A stretch of DNA of 9,658 bases from an uncultured Psychrobacillus sp. (GTDB lineage Bacteria; Bacillota; Bacilli; Bacillales_A; Planococcaceae): the NCBI GenBank assembly GCA_934234185.1, contig CAKQHO010000125.1, forward strand, positions 1 to 9,658. Reading direction: 5' to 3'. The notes under the pieces are model-generated. The model was given only the letters and a program-made list of their open reading frames with translations. It was not told the DNA's origin and made no database searches. The translations under genes and the position numbers were made by a program. Below, one piece after another: positions 1-6,142 of this stretch; position 1 is the first letter of the stretch; every line of letters starts with the position of its first letter.

Positions 1-460
1 TTCCAGATATCTTTTTAATTCCTTGATTGGATAAAGCTGTGGCAAAGCTATCAAAGTTTCTTTTCAGTAGAGTTGGGTCACCATGACCCTTTAAGTAAAG
101 ATTTCCTTTTAATACTCCCTTTTTTATCTTTCCATCTGTTGATACAGTGGTCGAAAAACGATAATTTTCTCCGAGAGTTTCTAAAGCTGCAGCTCCAGTT
201 AGAAGCTTCATGGTCGATGCGGGAGTAACCCCTCTATCTGCATAATATTTATAAATGACCTTCCCATCCGAAGCCTTTCTAATGGTAATGCTAGATGTAG
301 CATTTTTCATTCGATTATCCGTTAAAACATTATCAATCTGCTTTTTTAAGCTAGCATATGAAGTTGAAGCTTCTACAGAGGTTTGAGTAGGTATAAGGAA
401 AGAGCTGCAAAGCATAAAGATAGCTATTAAGAACACAATCGGTTTTCTCCAAAATTTCAC
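1..460 (-). CDS. D-alanyl-D-alanine carboxypeptidase, peptidase S13 (PBP4/DacC type), N-terminal part
   Basis: This is the first 153 codons of a secreted penicillin-binding protein; the rest lies beyond the left edge. Family S13 enzymes trim or cleave D-Ala-containing peptides of peptidoglycan outside the membrane. The predicted start is GTG at 458-460, preceded by AGGAGG (468-473) with seven bases between. Residues 1-31 form a signal peptide: basic WRK, a hydrophobic core around residues 8-23, and probable cleavage after VEA. The active-site SxxK is STMK at residues 82-85 in the context TPASTMKLLTGAAAL, and the S13-typical stretch YLKGHGDPTL follows at about 122-131. The SxN and KTG motifs would lie in the missing part. 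A cysteine at residue 18 is in a poor lipobox context, so a lipoprotein is unlikely. It lies 120 bases downstream of the esterase-like gene on the same strand with no terminator between, so read-through is possible. The family is clear; the exact name (dacC, dacB or pbpE-like) is not. Confidence 0.9.
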   Translation of the reverse strand, partial: MKFWRKPIVFLIAIFMLCSSFLIPTQTSVEASTSYASLKKQIDNVLTDNRMKNATSSITIRKASDGKVIYKYYADRGVTPASTMKLLTGAAALETLGENYRFSTTVSTDGKIKKGVLKGNLYLKGHGDPTLLKRNFDSFATALSNQGIKKISG

Positions 461-467
461 TATGATA

Positions 468-573
468 CCTCCTAATAGGTAATTTTGTTTCTGCTAGTTT
501 AACATGAAAATTGTCTGAAAATAAAAGAGAAGCAGAAATGATTATAAAAACGTTCTATTTTCCTATTAGGAGG
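468..573. repeat. 12-base perfect inverted repeat spanning the region upstream of the carboxypeptidase gene
   Basis: CCTCCTAATAGG at 468-479 and its exact reverse complement CCTATTAGGAGG at 562-573 are separated by 82 bases. One arm contains the Shine-Dalgarno of the carboxypeptidase gene. The other overlaps the weak -35 of its candidate promoter and lies just beyond the stop codon of the esterase-like gene. It could be a pair of operator half-sites, or in a read-through transcript a hairpin sequestering the ribosome binding site. It could also be chance. A role is inference only. Confidence 0.4.
541..569 (-). promoter_or_regulatory. Candidate sigma-A promoter for the S13 carboxypeptidase gene
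   Basis: Read on the minus strand, a perfect -10 TATAAT (541-546) is preceded at 17 bases by CTAATA (564-569), which matches only half of the -35 consensus. It would start transcription about 75 bases upstream of the GTG start. The -35 falls inside one arm of the 12-base inverted repeat described separately. The -10 is convincing; the -35 is weak. Confidence 0.4.
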
Positions 574-580
574 GGGGACA

Positions 581-1828
581 TTAGAATAAAGGAGAAAGAG
601 CATTTGTTTTATCAAGGAAAATAAAGGAATCATAACGATCACTTATCTTAGAGGGTACATAATTTCCATATGCCTCAAATTCTGGCTGATAGACGACTCC
701 AATTGCTCTATGCCCAATCCAATCGCTAAAAATTAGATGATTTTCGTTAGTAAAGATTAAAATTTTATCCCCTTTACCAGCTTGATGGAGTACATCCTCC
801 CATGAGTCTCTCTTGGCAGGTGGAACAACGAGTTTCTTCCTATTTGCTCCCCATTCATGTGCTGCTATAACAGTGCCTTCGTATGTTCCAAACCCTACTG
901 CAAATACATCCTCCTTTCTATTTTGTTGGCGAAGTAGTTGTCCCACGTTTATCATGCCTGCTGCTCCCATGTCTGTAGCAGAAGCATCTCCAATATGTGT
1001 ATTATGTTCCCAAATAACTATTTTGGCGTCTTTCCCATGGTAATCCATAATTTCATTTATAGCTTCTACCATATGCTCGTCGCGAATGTTCCAGGAAAGC
1101 TCATCACTGCGTACCATCGCACGGTAGTATTCCTCTGCGTTTCGTGCAACCATCGCATTTATCTTTAGATTTAAATCTGACTCCTCTCTGTCCTTAAAAT
1201 TATCCTCGTGTGCCCGAATCGTTTTTAGAAGCTTTGCGACTTCATCTATACATGCCTCGGAAATTTGTAAAGAGGAAAGTGCATAGGTTTCTGGATGACG
1301 ATTATATGGTTCAAAGCAGGATATTGCCCGTTTTGCAAACTCAAGCTCTATCCCACTTGGATCTGTTTTCTTAAGAAAGCTAATGACCTCGTCTAGAGAT
1401 TCCCATAGACTATATATATCAATTCCATAGAAACCCACTTTTTTATCAGGAATGCTCTCATTACGAAGTTTAAGCCATGAAATAAAATTTTCAGTTTCTT
1501 CATTTGCCCACATCCAAGTTGGCCATCTATTAAACCCTTTTAATACTTCTTTGGTGTCCTTATTATCATGGTCAAAGCCTTTGATAAACTTGTTAATACT
1601 CTGACTTGCTGGCCAATCTCCTTCAACCGCTATTAAGGTAAACCCCTTTTCTTCTATTAACCGCTTAGATAGCTCAGCTCTAGTAGTATAAAATTCAGAG
1701 GTTCCATGGCTTGCTTCACCAAGGAGAACAATTCGCGCGTCTCCAATTGCTTCTATTAGAGAGGATAGGTCATCATTTTGTTGAAACGGAACTGCATATT
1801 TTTTTACGGCTTCTACTAATGGCTTCAT
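581..1828 (-). CDS. Erythromycin esterase family protein
   Basis: A 415-residue cytoplasmic protein of the erythromycin esterase (EreA/EreB; PF05139) superfamily. The family includes true macrolide esterases that open the lactone ring and many Bacillus members of unknown substrate. Diagnostic motifs are present: LLGEASHGTSEFY at about 35-47, with Glu38 and His41 (the general-base histidine position in Ere enzymes), Arg50, AVEGDWPAS at 67-75 with Glu69, WMWANEE at 105-111, and WEHNTHIGDA at 273-282 with His275 and His278. Length fits the family (about 400-420). No signal peptide or membrane segment is seen. The start ATG is supported by AAGGAG eight to nine bases upstream. No promoter stands out in the roughly 160 bases before it. 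The sequence cannot tell whether it hydrolyses macrolides; a housekeeping esterase role is at least as likely as resistance. Confidence 0.88.
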   Translation of the reverse strand: MKPLVEAVKKYAVPFQQNDDLSSLIEAIGDARIVLLGEASHGTSEFYTTRAELSKRLIEEKGFTLIAVEGDWPASQSINKFIKGFDHDNKDTKEVLKGFNRWPTWMWANEETENFISWLKLRNESIPDKKVGFYGIDIYSLWESLDEVISFLKKTDPSGIELEFAKRAISCFEPYNRHPETYALSSLQISEACIDEVAKLLKTIRAHEDNFKDREESDLNLKINAMVARNAEEYYRAMVRSDELSWNIRDEHMVEAINEIMDYHGKDAKIVIWEHNTHIGDASATDMGAAGMINVGQLLRQQNRKEDVFAVGFGTYEGTVIAAHEWGANRKKLVVPPAKRDSWEDVLHQAGKGDKILIFTNENHLIFSDWIGHRAIGVVYQPEFEAYGNYVPSKISDRYDSFIFLDKTNALSPLF

Positions 1829-1956
1829 CGTTTCACTCCTTTAGAATAGGTTGAGATTGTGAAGAATCTTTTATTCCTCTGATTTTCTACTAATTGTAAT
1901 GAAGACTCTGAAAGTGACTAAACTGGGAAAAAAGTACGCTAGGCTAGAAAAAAGGA

Positions 1957-1985
1957 TTGGAAATTTTCCGATATCTTGGTAAGAT
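1957..1985 (+). promoter_or_regulatory. Sigma-A promoter of the T-box transcript
   Basis: TTGGAA (1957-1962) and TAAGAT (1980-1985) are separated by exactly 17 bases. Each matches the sigma-A consensus at four or more positions. A start near 1992 would place Stem I of the T-box leader at the very 5' end of the RNA, as is usual for T-box transcripts. Confidence 0.75.
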
Positions 1986-1991
1986 AAGAAA

Positions 1992-2266
1992 AATAAAAGC
2001 GATGACGAGAAGAGTAAGCATTCTAATCCTTCCAAGAGAGTTCCGGAAGCTGAAAAGGAATAAGGAAAAGTTTGCTGAAGCAAGTCTCTGAGCTGCACAC
2101 AGGATTTATCCATGGATAATGATGGGGTGCCAGGAGCTCCTGTTATAGAGCTAAAGTATATGTGTACTTGAAAAGGTGTTTCTGGTGACTGGAACACAAA
2201 CTGGGGTGGCACCACGACATGTTAATCTCGTCCCCAAGACAATTGTCTTGGGGGTGGGATTTTTTA
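1992..2266 (+). promoter_or_regulatory. T-box riboswitch leader (tRNA-sensing transcription antitermination) upstream of an MFS transporter
   Basis: The leader senses uncharged tRNA and lets transcription continue only when the cognate amino acid is short. Stem I spans about 1998-2094. It has a kink-turn-like GATGA/CTGA at its base, the loop-E strand AGTA (2013-2016), the AGAGAG bulge (2035-2040) and a distal loop containing GGAAGCTGAA (2045-2054). The specifier strand GAAGCAAG (2077-2084) is flanked by helices GAGA/TCTC and AGCA/TGCT. A Stem III hairpin pairs 2176-2182 with 2191-2197. The antiterminator has the T-box bulge TGGC (2207-2210) inside GGGGTGGCACCACG, with GGGG pairing to CCCC (2232-2235) and ACGA to TCGT (2228-2231). 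The specifier reads AGC (Ser) or GCA (Ala) depending on register. The C after UGG would pair with a G73 discriminator, favouring Ser. That it is a T-box is near certain; the amino acid is not. Confidence 0.95.
2225..2266 (+). terminator. T-box intrinsic terminator, mutually exclusive with the antiterminator
   Basis: A stem of about 16 pairs runs from 2225 to 2260. Its core is CCCCAAGAC, loop AATT, GTCTTGGGG, extended by G-U and Watson-Crick pairs, and it is followed by a run of Ts broken by one A. The 5' half (TCGTCCCC, 2228-2235) is the same strand the antiterminator uses, so only one structure can form. Confidence 0.95.
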
Positions 2267-2296
2267 TTTTTTACTAATCATGTCGGGGGGATTACT

Positions 2297-3505
2297 ATGC
2301 TTTATATGAAATGGAAGAATCCTGCTATTTACCTTACCTCAGTAGGTATCACAAACATTGGTGGCTGGATTTATTTACTCGCTTTAAACTTACTGATTTT
2401 AGAAAGCACAGGCTCTATATTAGCCGTAGCAGGCTTATACATTATTAAACCTTTTGCTAATATGCTTACTAGTCTTTGGGCTGGCTCCATTATTGACCGA
2501 TTTTCCACTAAATATTTAATGATCTCACTAGATATCCTGCGGGCTTTACTAGTGAGCCTGCTCTTTTTGGTGGATTCTATCGTACTTGTTTATTTACTTG
2601 TCTTATTTATTCAAATGGCAGCCACTATCTTTGACGCTTCTGCTTTTACGTTTATGACAAAGCTAATACCTGCTGAAAAACGAAAAAGATTTAATGCACT
2701 AGTAAGCTTTGTTCAATCAGGAGCCTTTGTAACTGGCCCCCTAGTTGCTGGTTTACTTTTTATGCTTATACCACTTAAAATGTCTCTTATTGTGAATGTA
2801 GCTATATTTCTAATTTCCGCAGCTCTTCTTTTTCCGTTGCCCGATTTACGCGGAAGTCAAACTTCCTCGCTTCCGAAATTGTCTAGAGCAAGCTTAGTAG
2901 AGGACTGGCGAATAGTATGGAAGTTTAGTTTAAAAGCACTTCCTTTTTTACTGATCTATATGGCTTTTCAAGCTGTGTCGCTGTTGACGGCTGCCATTGA
3001 TTCGTTAGAGGTAGCATTTGCAAAGGAGGTATTACTTTTAACAGATGCAACCTACGGGTCTTTAGTAAGTATCGCGGGATGTGGGTACCTCCTTGGGGCA
3101 TTCAGTCTGAATTTATTTGTTCATAGACTTTCCGCTAATCAGCTCATGATATTCGGTACCTTTTTTCTATCTATAGGATATTTGATTTATAGCTTTTCAA
3201 GCTCCTATATTATAGCTAGCATGGGCTTTTTTACTTTATCCTTTTTTCTTTCTCTAGCAAATACCGGATATTTAACCTTTATTCAACACCATATACCTGA
3301 AGATTTACTAGGAAGGATTACCAACTTATATAACGGAGTAGCTAGCCTAATTCAAGTTATTGCTATTATTGTTTTAAGTGCTTTTGCATATTATTTTACT
3401 ATCAGGACTGCGATAATTATCGGGGCTGTAAGCATGTTATGTTTTTCTTTACTAATTGGAAAATTGGCGAAAGAAGTAATCCTTACTACTGAAAAAGCTT
3501 CCTAA
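2297..3505 (+). CDS. MFS transporter, efflux-type (MFS_3/EntS-MefA-like), under T-box control
   Basis: A 402-residue integral membrane protein with about 12 hydrophobic segments. The major facilitator loop 2-3 signature is GSIIDRFSTK at residues 63-72. The C-terminal half contains IPEDLLGRITNLYNG (about 333-347), a pattern typical of MFS exporters near the macrolide/siderophore efflux branch (from memory of the family). Substrate cannot be read from sequence. I chose ATG 2297, six bases after a G-rich Shine-Dalgarno-like GGGGGG (2285-2290). An earlier in-frame ATG at 2219 lies inside the antiterminator and is not a credible start, and ATG 2306 is too far from the binding site. Expression should rise when the tRNA sensed by the leader is uncharged, so the job is tied to amino acid supply or to a compound that blocks tRNA charging. 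It could import an amino acid or peptide rather than export; direction is unproven. Confidence 0.88.
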   Translation: MLYMKWKNPAIYLTSVGITNIGGWIYLLALNLLILESTGSILAVAGLYIIKPFANMLTSLWAGSIIDRFSTKYLMISLDILRALLVSLLFLVDSIVLVYLLVLFIQMAATIFDASAFTFMTKLIPAEKRKRFNALVSFVQSGAFVTGPLVAGLLFMLIPLKMSLIVNVAIFLISAALLFPLPDLRGSQTSSLPKLSRASLVEDWRIVWKFSLKALPFLLIYMAFQAVSLLTAAIDSLEVAFAKEVLLLTDATYGSLVSIAGCGYLLGAFSLNLFVHRLSANQLMIFGTFFLSIGYLIYSFSSSYIIASMGFFTLSFFLSLANTGYLTFIQHHIPEDLLGRITNLYNGVASLIQVIAIIVLSAFAYYFTIRTAIIIGAVSMLCFSLLIGKLAKEVILTTEKAS

Positions 3506-3515
3506 ACGAGAAAAT

Positions 3516-3557
3516 GGCAAATTCTTAAGTGTTTCTCTTAACACTTAAGAATTTGCC
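3516..3557 (+). terminator. Intrinsic terminator after the MFS gene
   Basis: A perfect 16-base inverted repeat (3516-3531 and 3542-3557; GGCAAATTCTTAAGTG and its complement) with a 10-base loop starts 11 bases after the stop codon. The U-tract is only moderate (TCTATTGTT). It may also end the very short minus-strand frame at 3572-3616. Confidence 0.8.
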
Positions 3558-3571
3558 TCTATTGTTAGTAA

Positions 3572-3616
3572 TTAGAGGATTTCCTCCTCGTATGTAAAGG
3601 TCGAATGGTTCATCAT
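3572..3616 (-). CDS. Possible 14-residue reading frame with its own ribosome binding site
   Basis: On the minus strand GGAGG (3622-3626) precedes a double ATG by five and eight bases. The frame reads MMNHSTFTYEEEIL and ends in TAA. Fifteen bases after its stop comes the 16-base-pair hairpin that also terminates the MFS gene. Binding site, short frame and hairpin in the right order make a translated micro-gene or leader peptide conceivable. I see no convincing promoter upstream and do not recognise the peptide. It may equally be the remnant of a lost gene. Confidence 0.25.
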   Translation of the reverse strand: MMNHSTFTYEEEIL

Positions 3617-3694
3617 TTGAACCTCCATTGGGACATAGAATAGTAGTTAAAGTTACTAATTCGAATCTGAAATTAATTGATGAACACACAAGTA

Positions 3695-3784
3695 TAGACA
3701 GTTATTCGATGTATAATTTTAATCCCTTTGCCCATAGTATGCATTAACGTTAACCTAACTATTATTCGGGTAGGAAACTGTCTA
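3695..3784. repeat. 90-base element with 9-base inverted ends in the MFS-VTT intergenic region
   Basis: TAGACAGTT (3695-3703) is exactly inverted as AACTGTCTA (3776-3784). The interior holds the palindrome TTAACGTTAA (3744-3753). It contains no reading frame of note and sits in the otherwise empty stretch 3558-3886. It could be a small non-autonomous mobile element, paired operator half-sites upstream of the next promoter, or chance. No clear target-site duplication beyond TA is visible. Confidence 0.3.
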
Positions 3785-3816
3785 TTACTAAATAACTCCC
3801 TATTTTACCTTTCATT

Positions 3817-3844
3817 TTTACAAATCATAAAAGAATGGTACGAT
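3817..3844 (+). promoter_or_regulatory. Candidate sigma-A promoter for the VTT-domain gene
   Basis: TTTACA (3817-3822) and TACGAT (3839-3844) are 16 bases apart, with a start expected about 35 bases before the ATG at 3887. The -35 matches five of six consensus bases and the -10 four of six. The spacing is one short of ideal. Confidence 0.5.
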
Positions 3845-3886
3845 ATTTATAACTAACTGCTAACCGACAAAGGAATCAGGTGAATC

Positions 3887-4537
3887 ATGAGAAAAAGATG
3901 GCTTATATTGATCGGTATCCTTCTAGTCGTTCTATTTGCAGTGACTAATCAGGAGCTCGTTAACATATTGTGGAACGGAGATGTGGATGCTGCCGAGAAT
4001 TATTTAGATAAAAACATAGGCTATGCTTTATTTTTTATGGCATTAGTCATGCTCATTCAAAATTCTTTTACGGTGTTCCCACTTATTTTAGTAATCACCA
4101 TTAATATTTCTATCTTTGGATTCATTAATGGGGTTCTTTGGAGCTGGATAACGAGTGTTATTGCATCCATTGTAGTCTTTTATAATGTCCGCTACATATT
4201 CCAAAGCTTATTTATAAAAAAAGTAGCCCCCAAACTGATTGAAAAAGTAGATGCCAATGGGTTTGCCTATGTTTTTCAAGCAAGACTCTTCCCCTTTGTC
4301 CCTACAAGCCTTGTTAATATTCTAGCTGGTCTGAGCACCATGCGAATTATGCCCTTTACACTTGCAACATTCATAGGAAATTTCATTTACTTTTTCATAT
4401 TGGCTTTGATTCCAGCAGGAGTCTTGTCCTCCGAGCTAGATGAATATGTTATTTTAGGTATTATTTTTGTTTCTATTATAGGGTTTTATCTCTATAAACG
4501 CTTCAAACAAAAAAGAGAGGCTGTTTCAAACAAATAG
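3887..4537 (+). CDS. TVP38/TMEM64 family (VTT domain, DedA-superfamily) membrane protein
   Basis: A 216-residue polytopic membrane protein with hydrophobic segments at about 5-20, 44-60, 64-80, 84-101, 158-178 and 187-204, and a basic C-terminus. The VTT/SNARE-associated signature is clear at about 131-168: the stretch around QARLFPFVPTSLVNILAG has Arg133, Pro136, Pro139, Asn144 and Gly148, followed by a GNF motif. The superfamily is linked to lipid scrambling or transport and to envelope homeostasis; the substrate of this branch is not established. An AGGTG-containing binding site lies just upstream of the ATG. The next gene follows after 49 bases with only a weak five-base-pair hairpin between, so the two are probably co-transcribed. 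Family assignment is firm, exact function is not. Confidence 0.85.
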   Translation: MRKRWLILIGILLVVLFAVTNQELVNILWNGDVDAAENYLDKNIGYALFFMALVMLIQNSFTVFPLILVITINISIFGFINGVLWSWITSVIASIVVFYNVRYIFQSLFIKKVAPKLIEKVDANGFAYVFQARLFPFVPTSLVNILAGLSTMRIMPFTLATFIGNFIYFFILALIPAGVLSSELDEYVILGIIFVSIIGFYLYKRFKQKREAVSNK

Positions 4538-4586
4538 ACAAACCTAACAGTTTGCTCTTTATTTATACAGAAAGAGGTGCAAGGAT

Positions 4587-5324
4587 ATGAAAATAGCTAT
4601 CCTTACCGATATCCACGGAAATGCACTTGCTTTAAATGCTGTTTTACACAGCATTGATTGTATGGGGGATGTCCAAGAAATTTGGGTACTTGGCGATATG
4701 ATTGCAATGGGACCAGACACTAACGAAGTACTGAATACCCTCTTTTCTAGAAAAGATGTCCGTATGATTACAGGAAATCATGATGAAGCTGTTTTATCGT
4801 TACTTTCTAAGGAAGGACATCCGAAAAGCTATAAGCATACCCTAGAGCATCACGAGTGGATTGCCAAACAACTAACTGAGGAAAATATAAATCGTTTACG
4901 GTCTCTTCCGAGAACAATAGAGCAAACGATACATACTACTCGAATTATCGGTATCCATTATCATATCGAAGAAGAAAAAAGGTCTGCTCATATTAACGAT
5001 GATCCCTTTTATTCTATTCAAGAAGCCAATCTTGAAAATATGGAGAAACTATTTGGCACATACCCGGCTGAAATCATTTGTTTTGGGCATCACCATCCTC
5101 AGCACTTATTTAGCAGTCAGGGACGAACATATTTAAACCCTGGCGCATTAGGTGTTTCTAAGGATGACAGAGCTCCTTTTGCCATAATAGATTTTAATCA
5201 GAACGAGCCAATCATAGAAATTCAACATACTGTGTATGATAAAAAAGCTTTTTTAGATAAATTTGAAGCCTTACAAGTCCCACAAAGAGATATATTGTTT
5301 AAGCTTTTCTTTGTTGGACAATAA
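4587..5324 (+). CDS. Calcineurin-like metallophosphoesterase (YfcE/MJ0936-like)
   Basis: A 245-residue soluble phosphoesterase with all the metal-binding motifs of the calcineurin-like superfamily in order: DIHGN at residues 8-12 (Asp8, His10), GDMIAMGP at 36-43 (Asp37), GNHDEAV at 63-69 (Asn64, His65), HYH at 124-126, GHHH at 167-170, then the family-typical NPGALG at 184-189. These ligands predict a two-metal centre hydrolysing phosphomono- or diesters; the substrate is unknown. There is no signal peptide, so it is cytoplasmic. AGAGGTG (4573-4579) lies seven bases before the ATG. It follows the VTT-domain gene closely and ends at a strong terminator, so it is the last gene of that unit. Alternative annotations would be a generic YfcE-type phosphodiesterase or a Ser/Thr phosphatase-like protein. 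Confidence 0.88.
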   Translation: MKIAILTDIHGNALALNAVLHSIDCMGDVQEIWVLGDMIAMGPDTNEVLNTLFSRKDVRMITGNHDEAVLSLLSKEGHPKSYKHTLEHHEWIAKQLTEENINRLRSLPRTIEQTIHTTRIIGIHYHIEEEKRSAHINDDPFYSIQEANLENMEKLFGTYPAEIICFGHHHPQHLFSSQGRTYLNPGALGVSKDDRAPFAIIDFNQNEPIIEIQHTVYDKKAFLDKFEALQVPQRDILFKLFFVGQ

Positions 5325-5326
5325 AG

Positions 5327-5370
5327 AAATTCCAGACAGAGACATTCAAAGCCTCTGTCTGGAATTTTTT
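5327..5370 (+). terminator. Strong intrinsic terminator after the metallophosphoesterase gene
   Basis: A perfect 15-base inverted repeat (5327-5341 and 5353-5367) with an 11-base loop is followed by six Ts. It begins two bases after the TAA stop codon. Confidence 0.92.
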
Positions 5371-5489
5371 GCGTATTTATTAATTAACACTTTTTTTAAA
5401 GTTTCGGTGCTTAGTAATCTCCCACTTACCTCATACATTCCCATCTAACAATATCCTCATTGGCTCATAGAGTATACACTCTCATATTC

Positions 5490-5515
5490 AAAAAATAGTA
5501 GACTATATACTATTT
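5490..5515 (-). terminator. AT-rich hairpin overlapping the stop codon of the flavin reductase gene
   Basis: On the minus strand AAATAGTA and TACTATTT (5493-5500 with 5508-5515) form an eight-pair stem with a seven-base loop, followed by a run of Ts. The stop codon TAG lies inside the first arm. The stem is A-T rich and therefore a modest terminator. Confidence 0.55.
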
Positions 5516-6007
5516 ATAGAATGTTGATGGAATTGGTCCAATCGTTCTTCGATGATATAAAAGAGGATTCTTATCCTGATTATGAATCTCTATTACTTCT
5601 CCAATCATGATAGTATGGTCTCCTGCATTTATACGATTAAAAACCTTACATTGTAATACTGCTAGAGTATCTTCTAATATTGGCAAGGAATTAGAGGACT
5701 TACTCCACTTACATTGTGCAAAGCGATCTTCAATTTTGCTTGAAAAGATCTGGCAAACCTCCCCTTGCTCTTCTGCCAAAATATTGACTGCAAATTGCTC
5801 GACTTTTTGAAAAGCTTCATAAGAATAGAGACGTTTATCAATCGACCAAAGGATTAACAAAGGGTCTAAAGAAACTGAAGCGAAAGAATTTACTGTAAGA
5901 CCCATCGGCTTACCATTTTCATCCAAGGCTGTCACAACTGTTACTCCTGTCGGATAGTTACCCATCGCTTTTTTAAATTCATCTACTCTATATTTTTCAG
6001 AGTCCAT
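5510..6007 (-). CDS. Flavin reductase-like protein, FMN-binding split barrel
   Basis: A 165-residue protein of the flavin reductase-like domain family (PF01613; HpaC/RutF-type). These enzymes reduce free FMN or FAD with NAD(P)H and often feed reduced flavin to a partner monooxygenase. Typical motifs are NYPTGVTVVTA at 17-27, GLTVNSFASVSLDP at 36-49 (flavin-binding strand), GDHTIMIGEV at 129-138 and PLLYHRR at 148-154. It is near the usual 150-180 residues and has no export signal. GGAGG (6015-6019) lies seven bases before the ATG. No oxygenase partner is visible nearby and it stands alone between two terminators, so the partner is elsewhere or it is a general flavin reductase. It is divergent from the sigma-B-type stress gene. 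Confidence 0.88.
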   Translation of the reverse strand: MDSEKYRVDEFKKAMGNYPTGVTVVTALDENGKPMGLTVNSFASVSLDPLLILWSIDKRLYSYEAFQKVEQFAVNILAEEQGEVCQIFSSKIEDRFAQCKWSKSSNSLPILEDTLAVLQCKVFNRINAGDHTIMIGEVIEIHNQDKNPLLYHRRTIGPIPSTFYK

Positions 6008-6033
6008 GTTATAGCCTCCATCTCTTTTTTCTC

Positions 6034-6063
6034 ATCATATCAAACCTTTCTAATATTGGTCAC
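6034..6063 (-). promoter_or_regulatory. Candidate sigma-A promoter for the flavin reductase gene
   Basis: Read on the minus strand, GTGACC (6058-6063) and TATGAT (6034-6039) are 18 bases apart. The -10 matches five of six bases and the -35 four of six. It lies about 25 bases from the start codon and directs transcription away from the sigma-B-type promoter at 6082-6106. Confidence 0.5.
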
Positions 6064-6081
6064 TCATTTAGTCCCTTACCT

Positions 6082-6106
6082 GTTTAAAGGTTATAAAGAA
6101 GGGTAA
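6082..6106 (+). promoter_or_regulatory. Sigma-B (general stress) promoter of the YflT-type gene
   Basis: GTTTAA (6082-6087), a 13-base spacer and GGGTAA (6101-6106) match the Bacillus sigma-B consensus GTTTAA-N12-15-GGGTAT at all but one position. It lies 36 bases before the start codon of a gene whose family member in B. subtilis is in the sigma-B regulon, so sequence and context agree. Confidence 0.85.
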
Positions 6107-6142
6107 ATATATACTGTAGCATACAAACTGGAGGGGATTTTA

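Noticed and set aside
581..1828. Calling the esterase-family gene a macrolide resistance gene
   Set aside because: The family motifs are present, but many Bacillus homologues do not hydrolyse macrolides and nothing in the sequence shows substrate preference.
1871..2215. A 114-codon minus-strand frame across the T-box leader
   Set aside because: It lies exactly over the RNA structure of the T-box, has no ribosome binding site or recognisable motif, and is a chance antisense frame.
2219..2296. An upstream ATG giving a 26-residue N-terminal extension of the MFS protein
   Set aside because: The extension is encoded by the antiterminator/terminator itself, has no ribosome binding site, and would not be in RNA free for translation. 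ATG 2297 fits the family length.
5263..5448. A 61-codon frame overlapping the end of the metallophosphoesterase gene
   Set aside because: It runs through the strong terminator and has no binding site or family resemblance.
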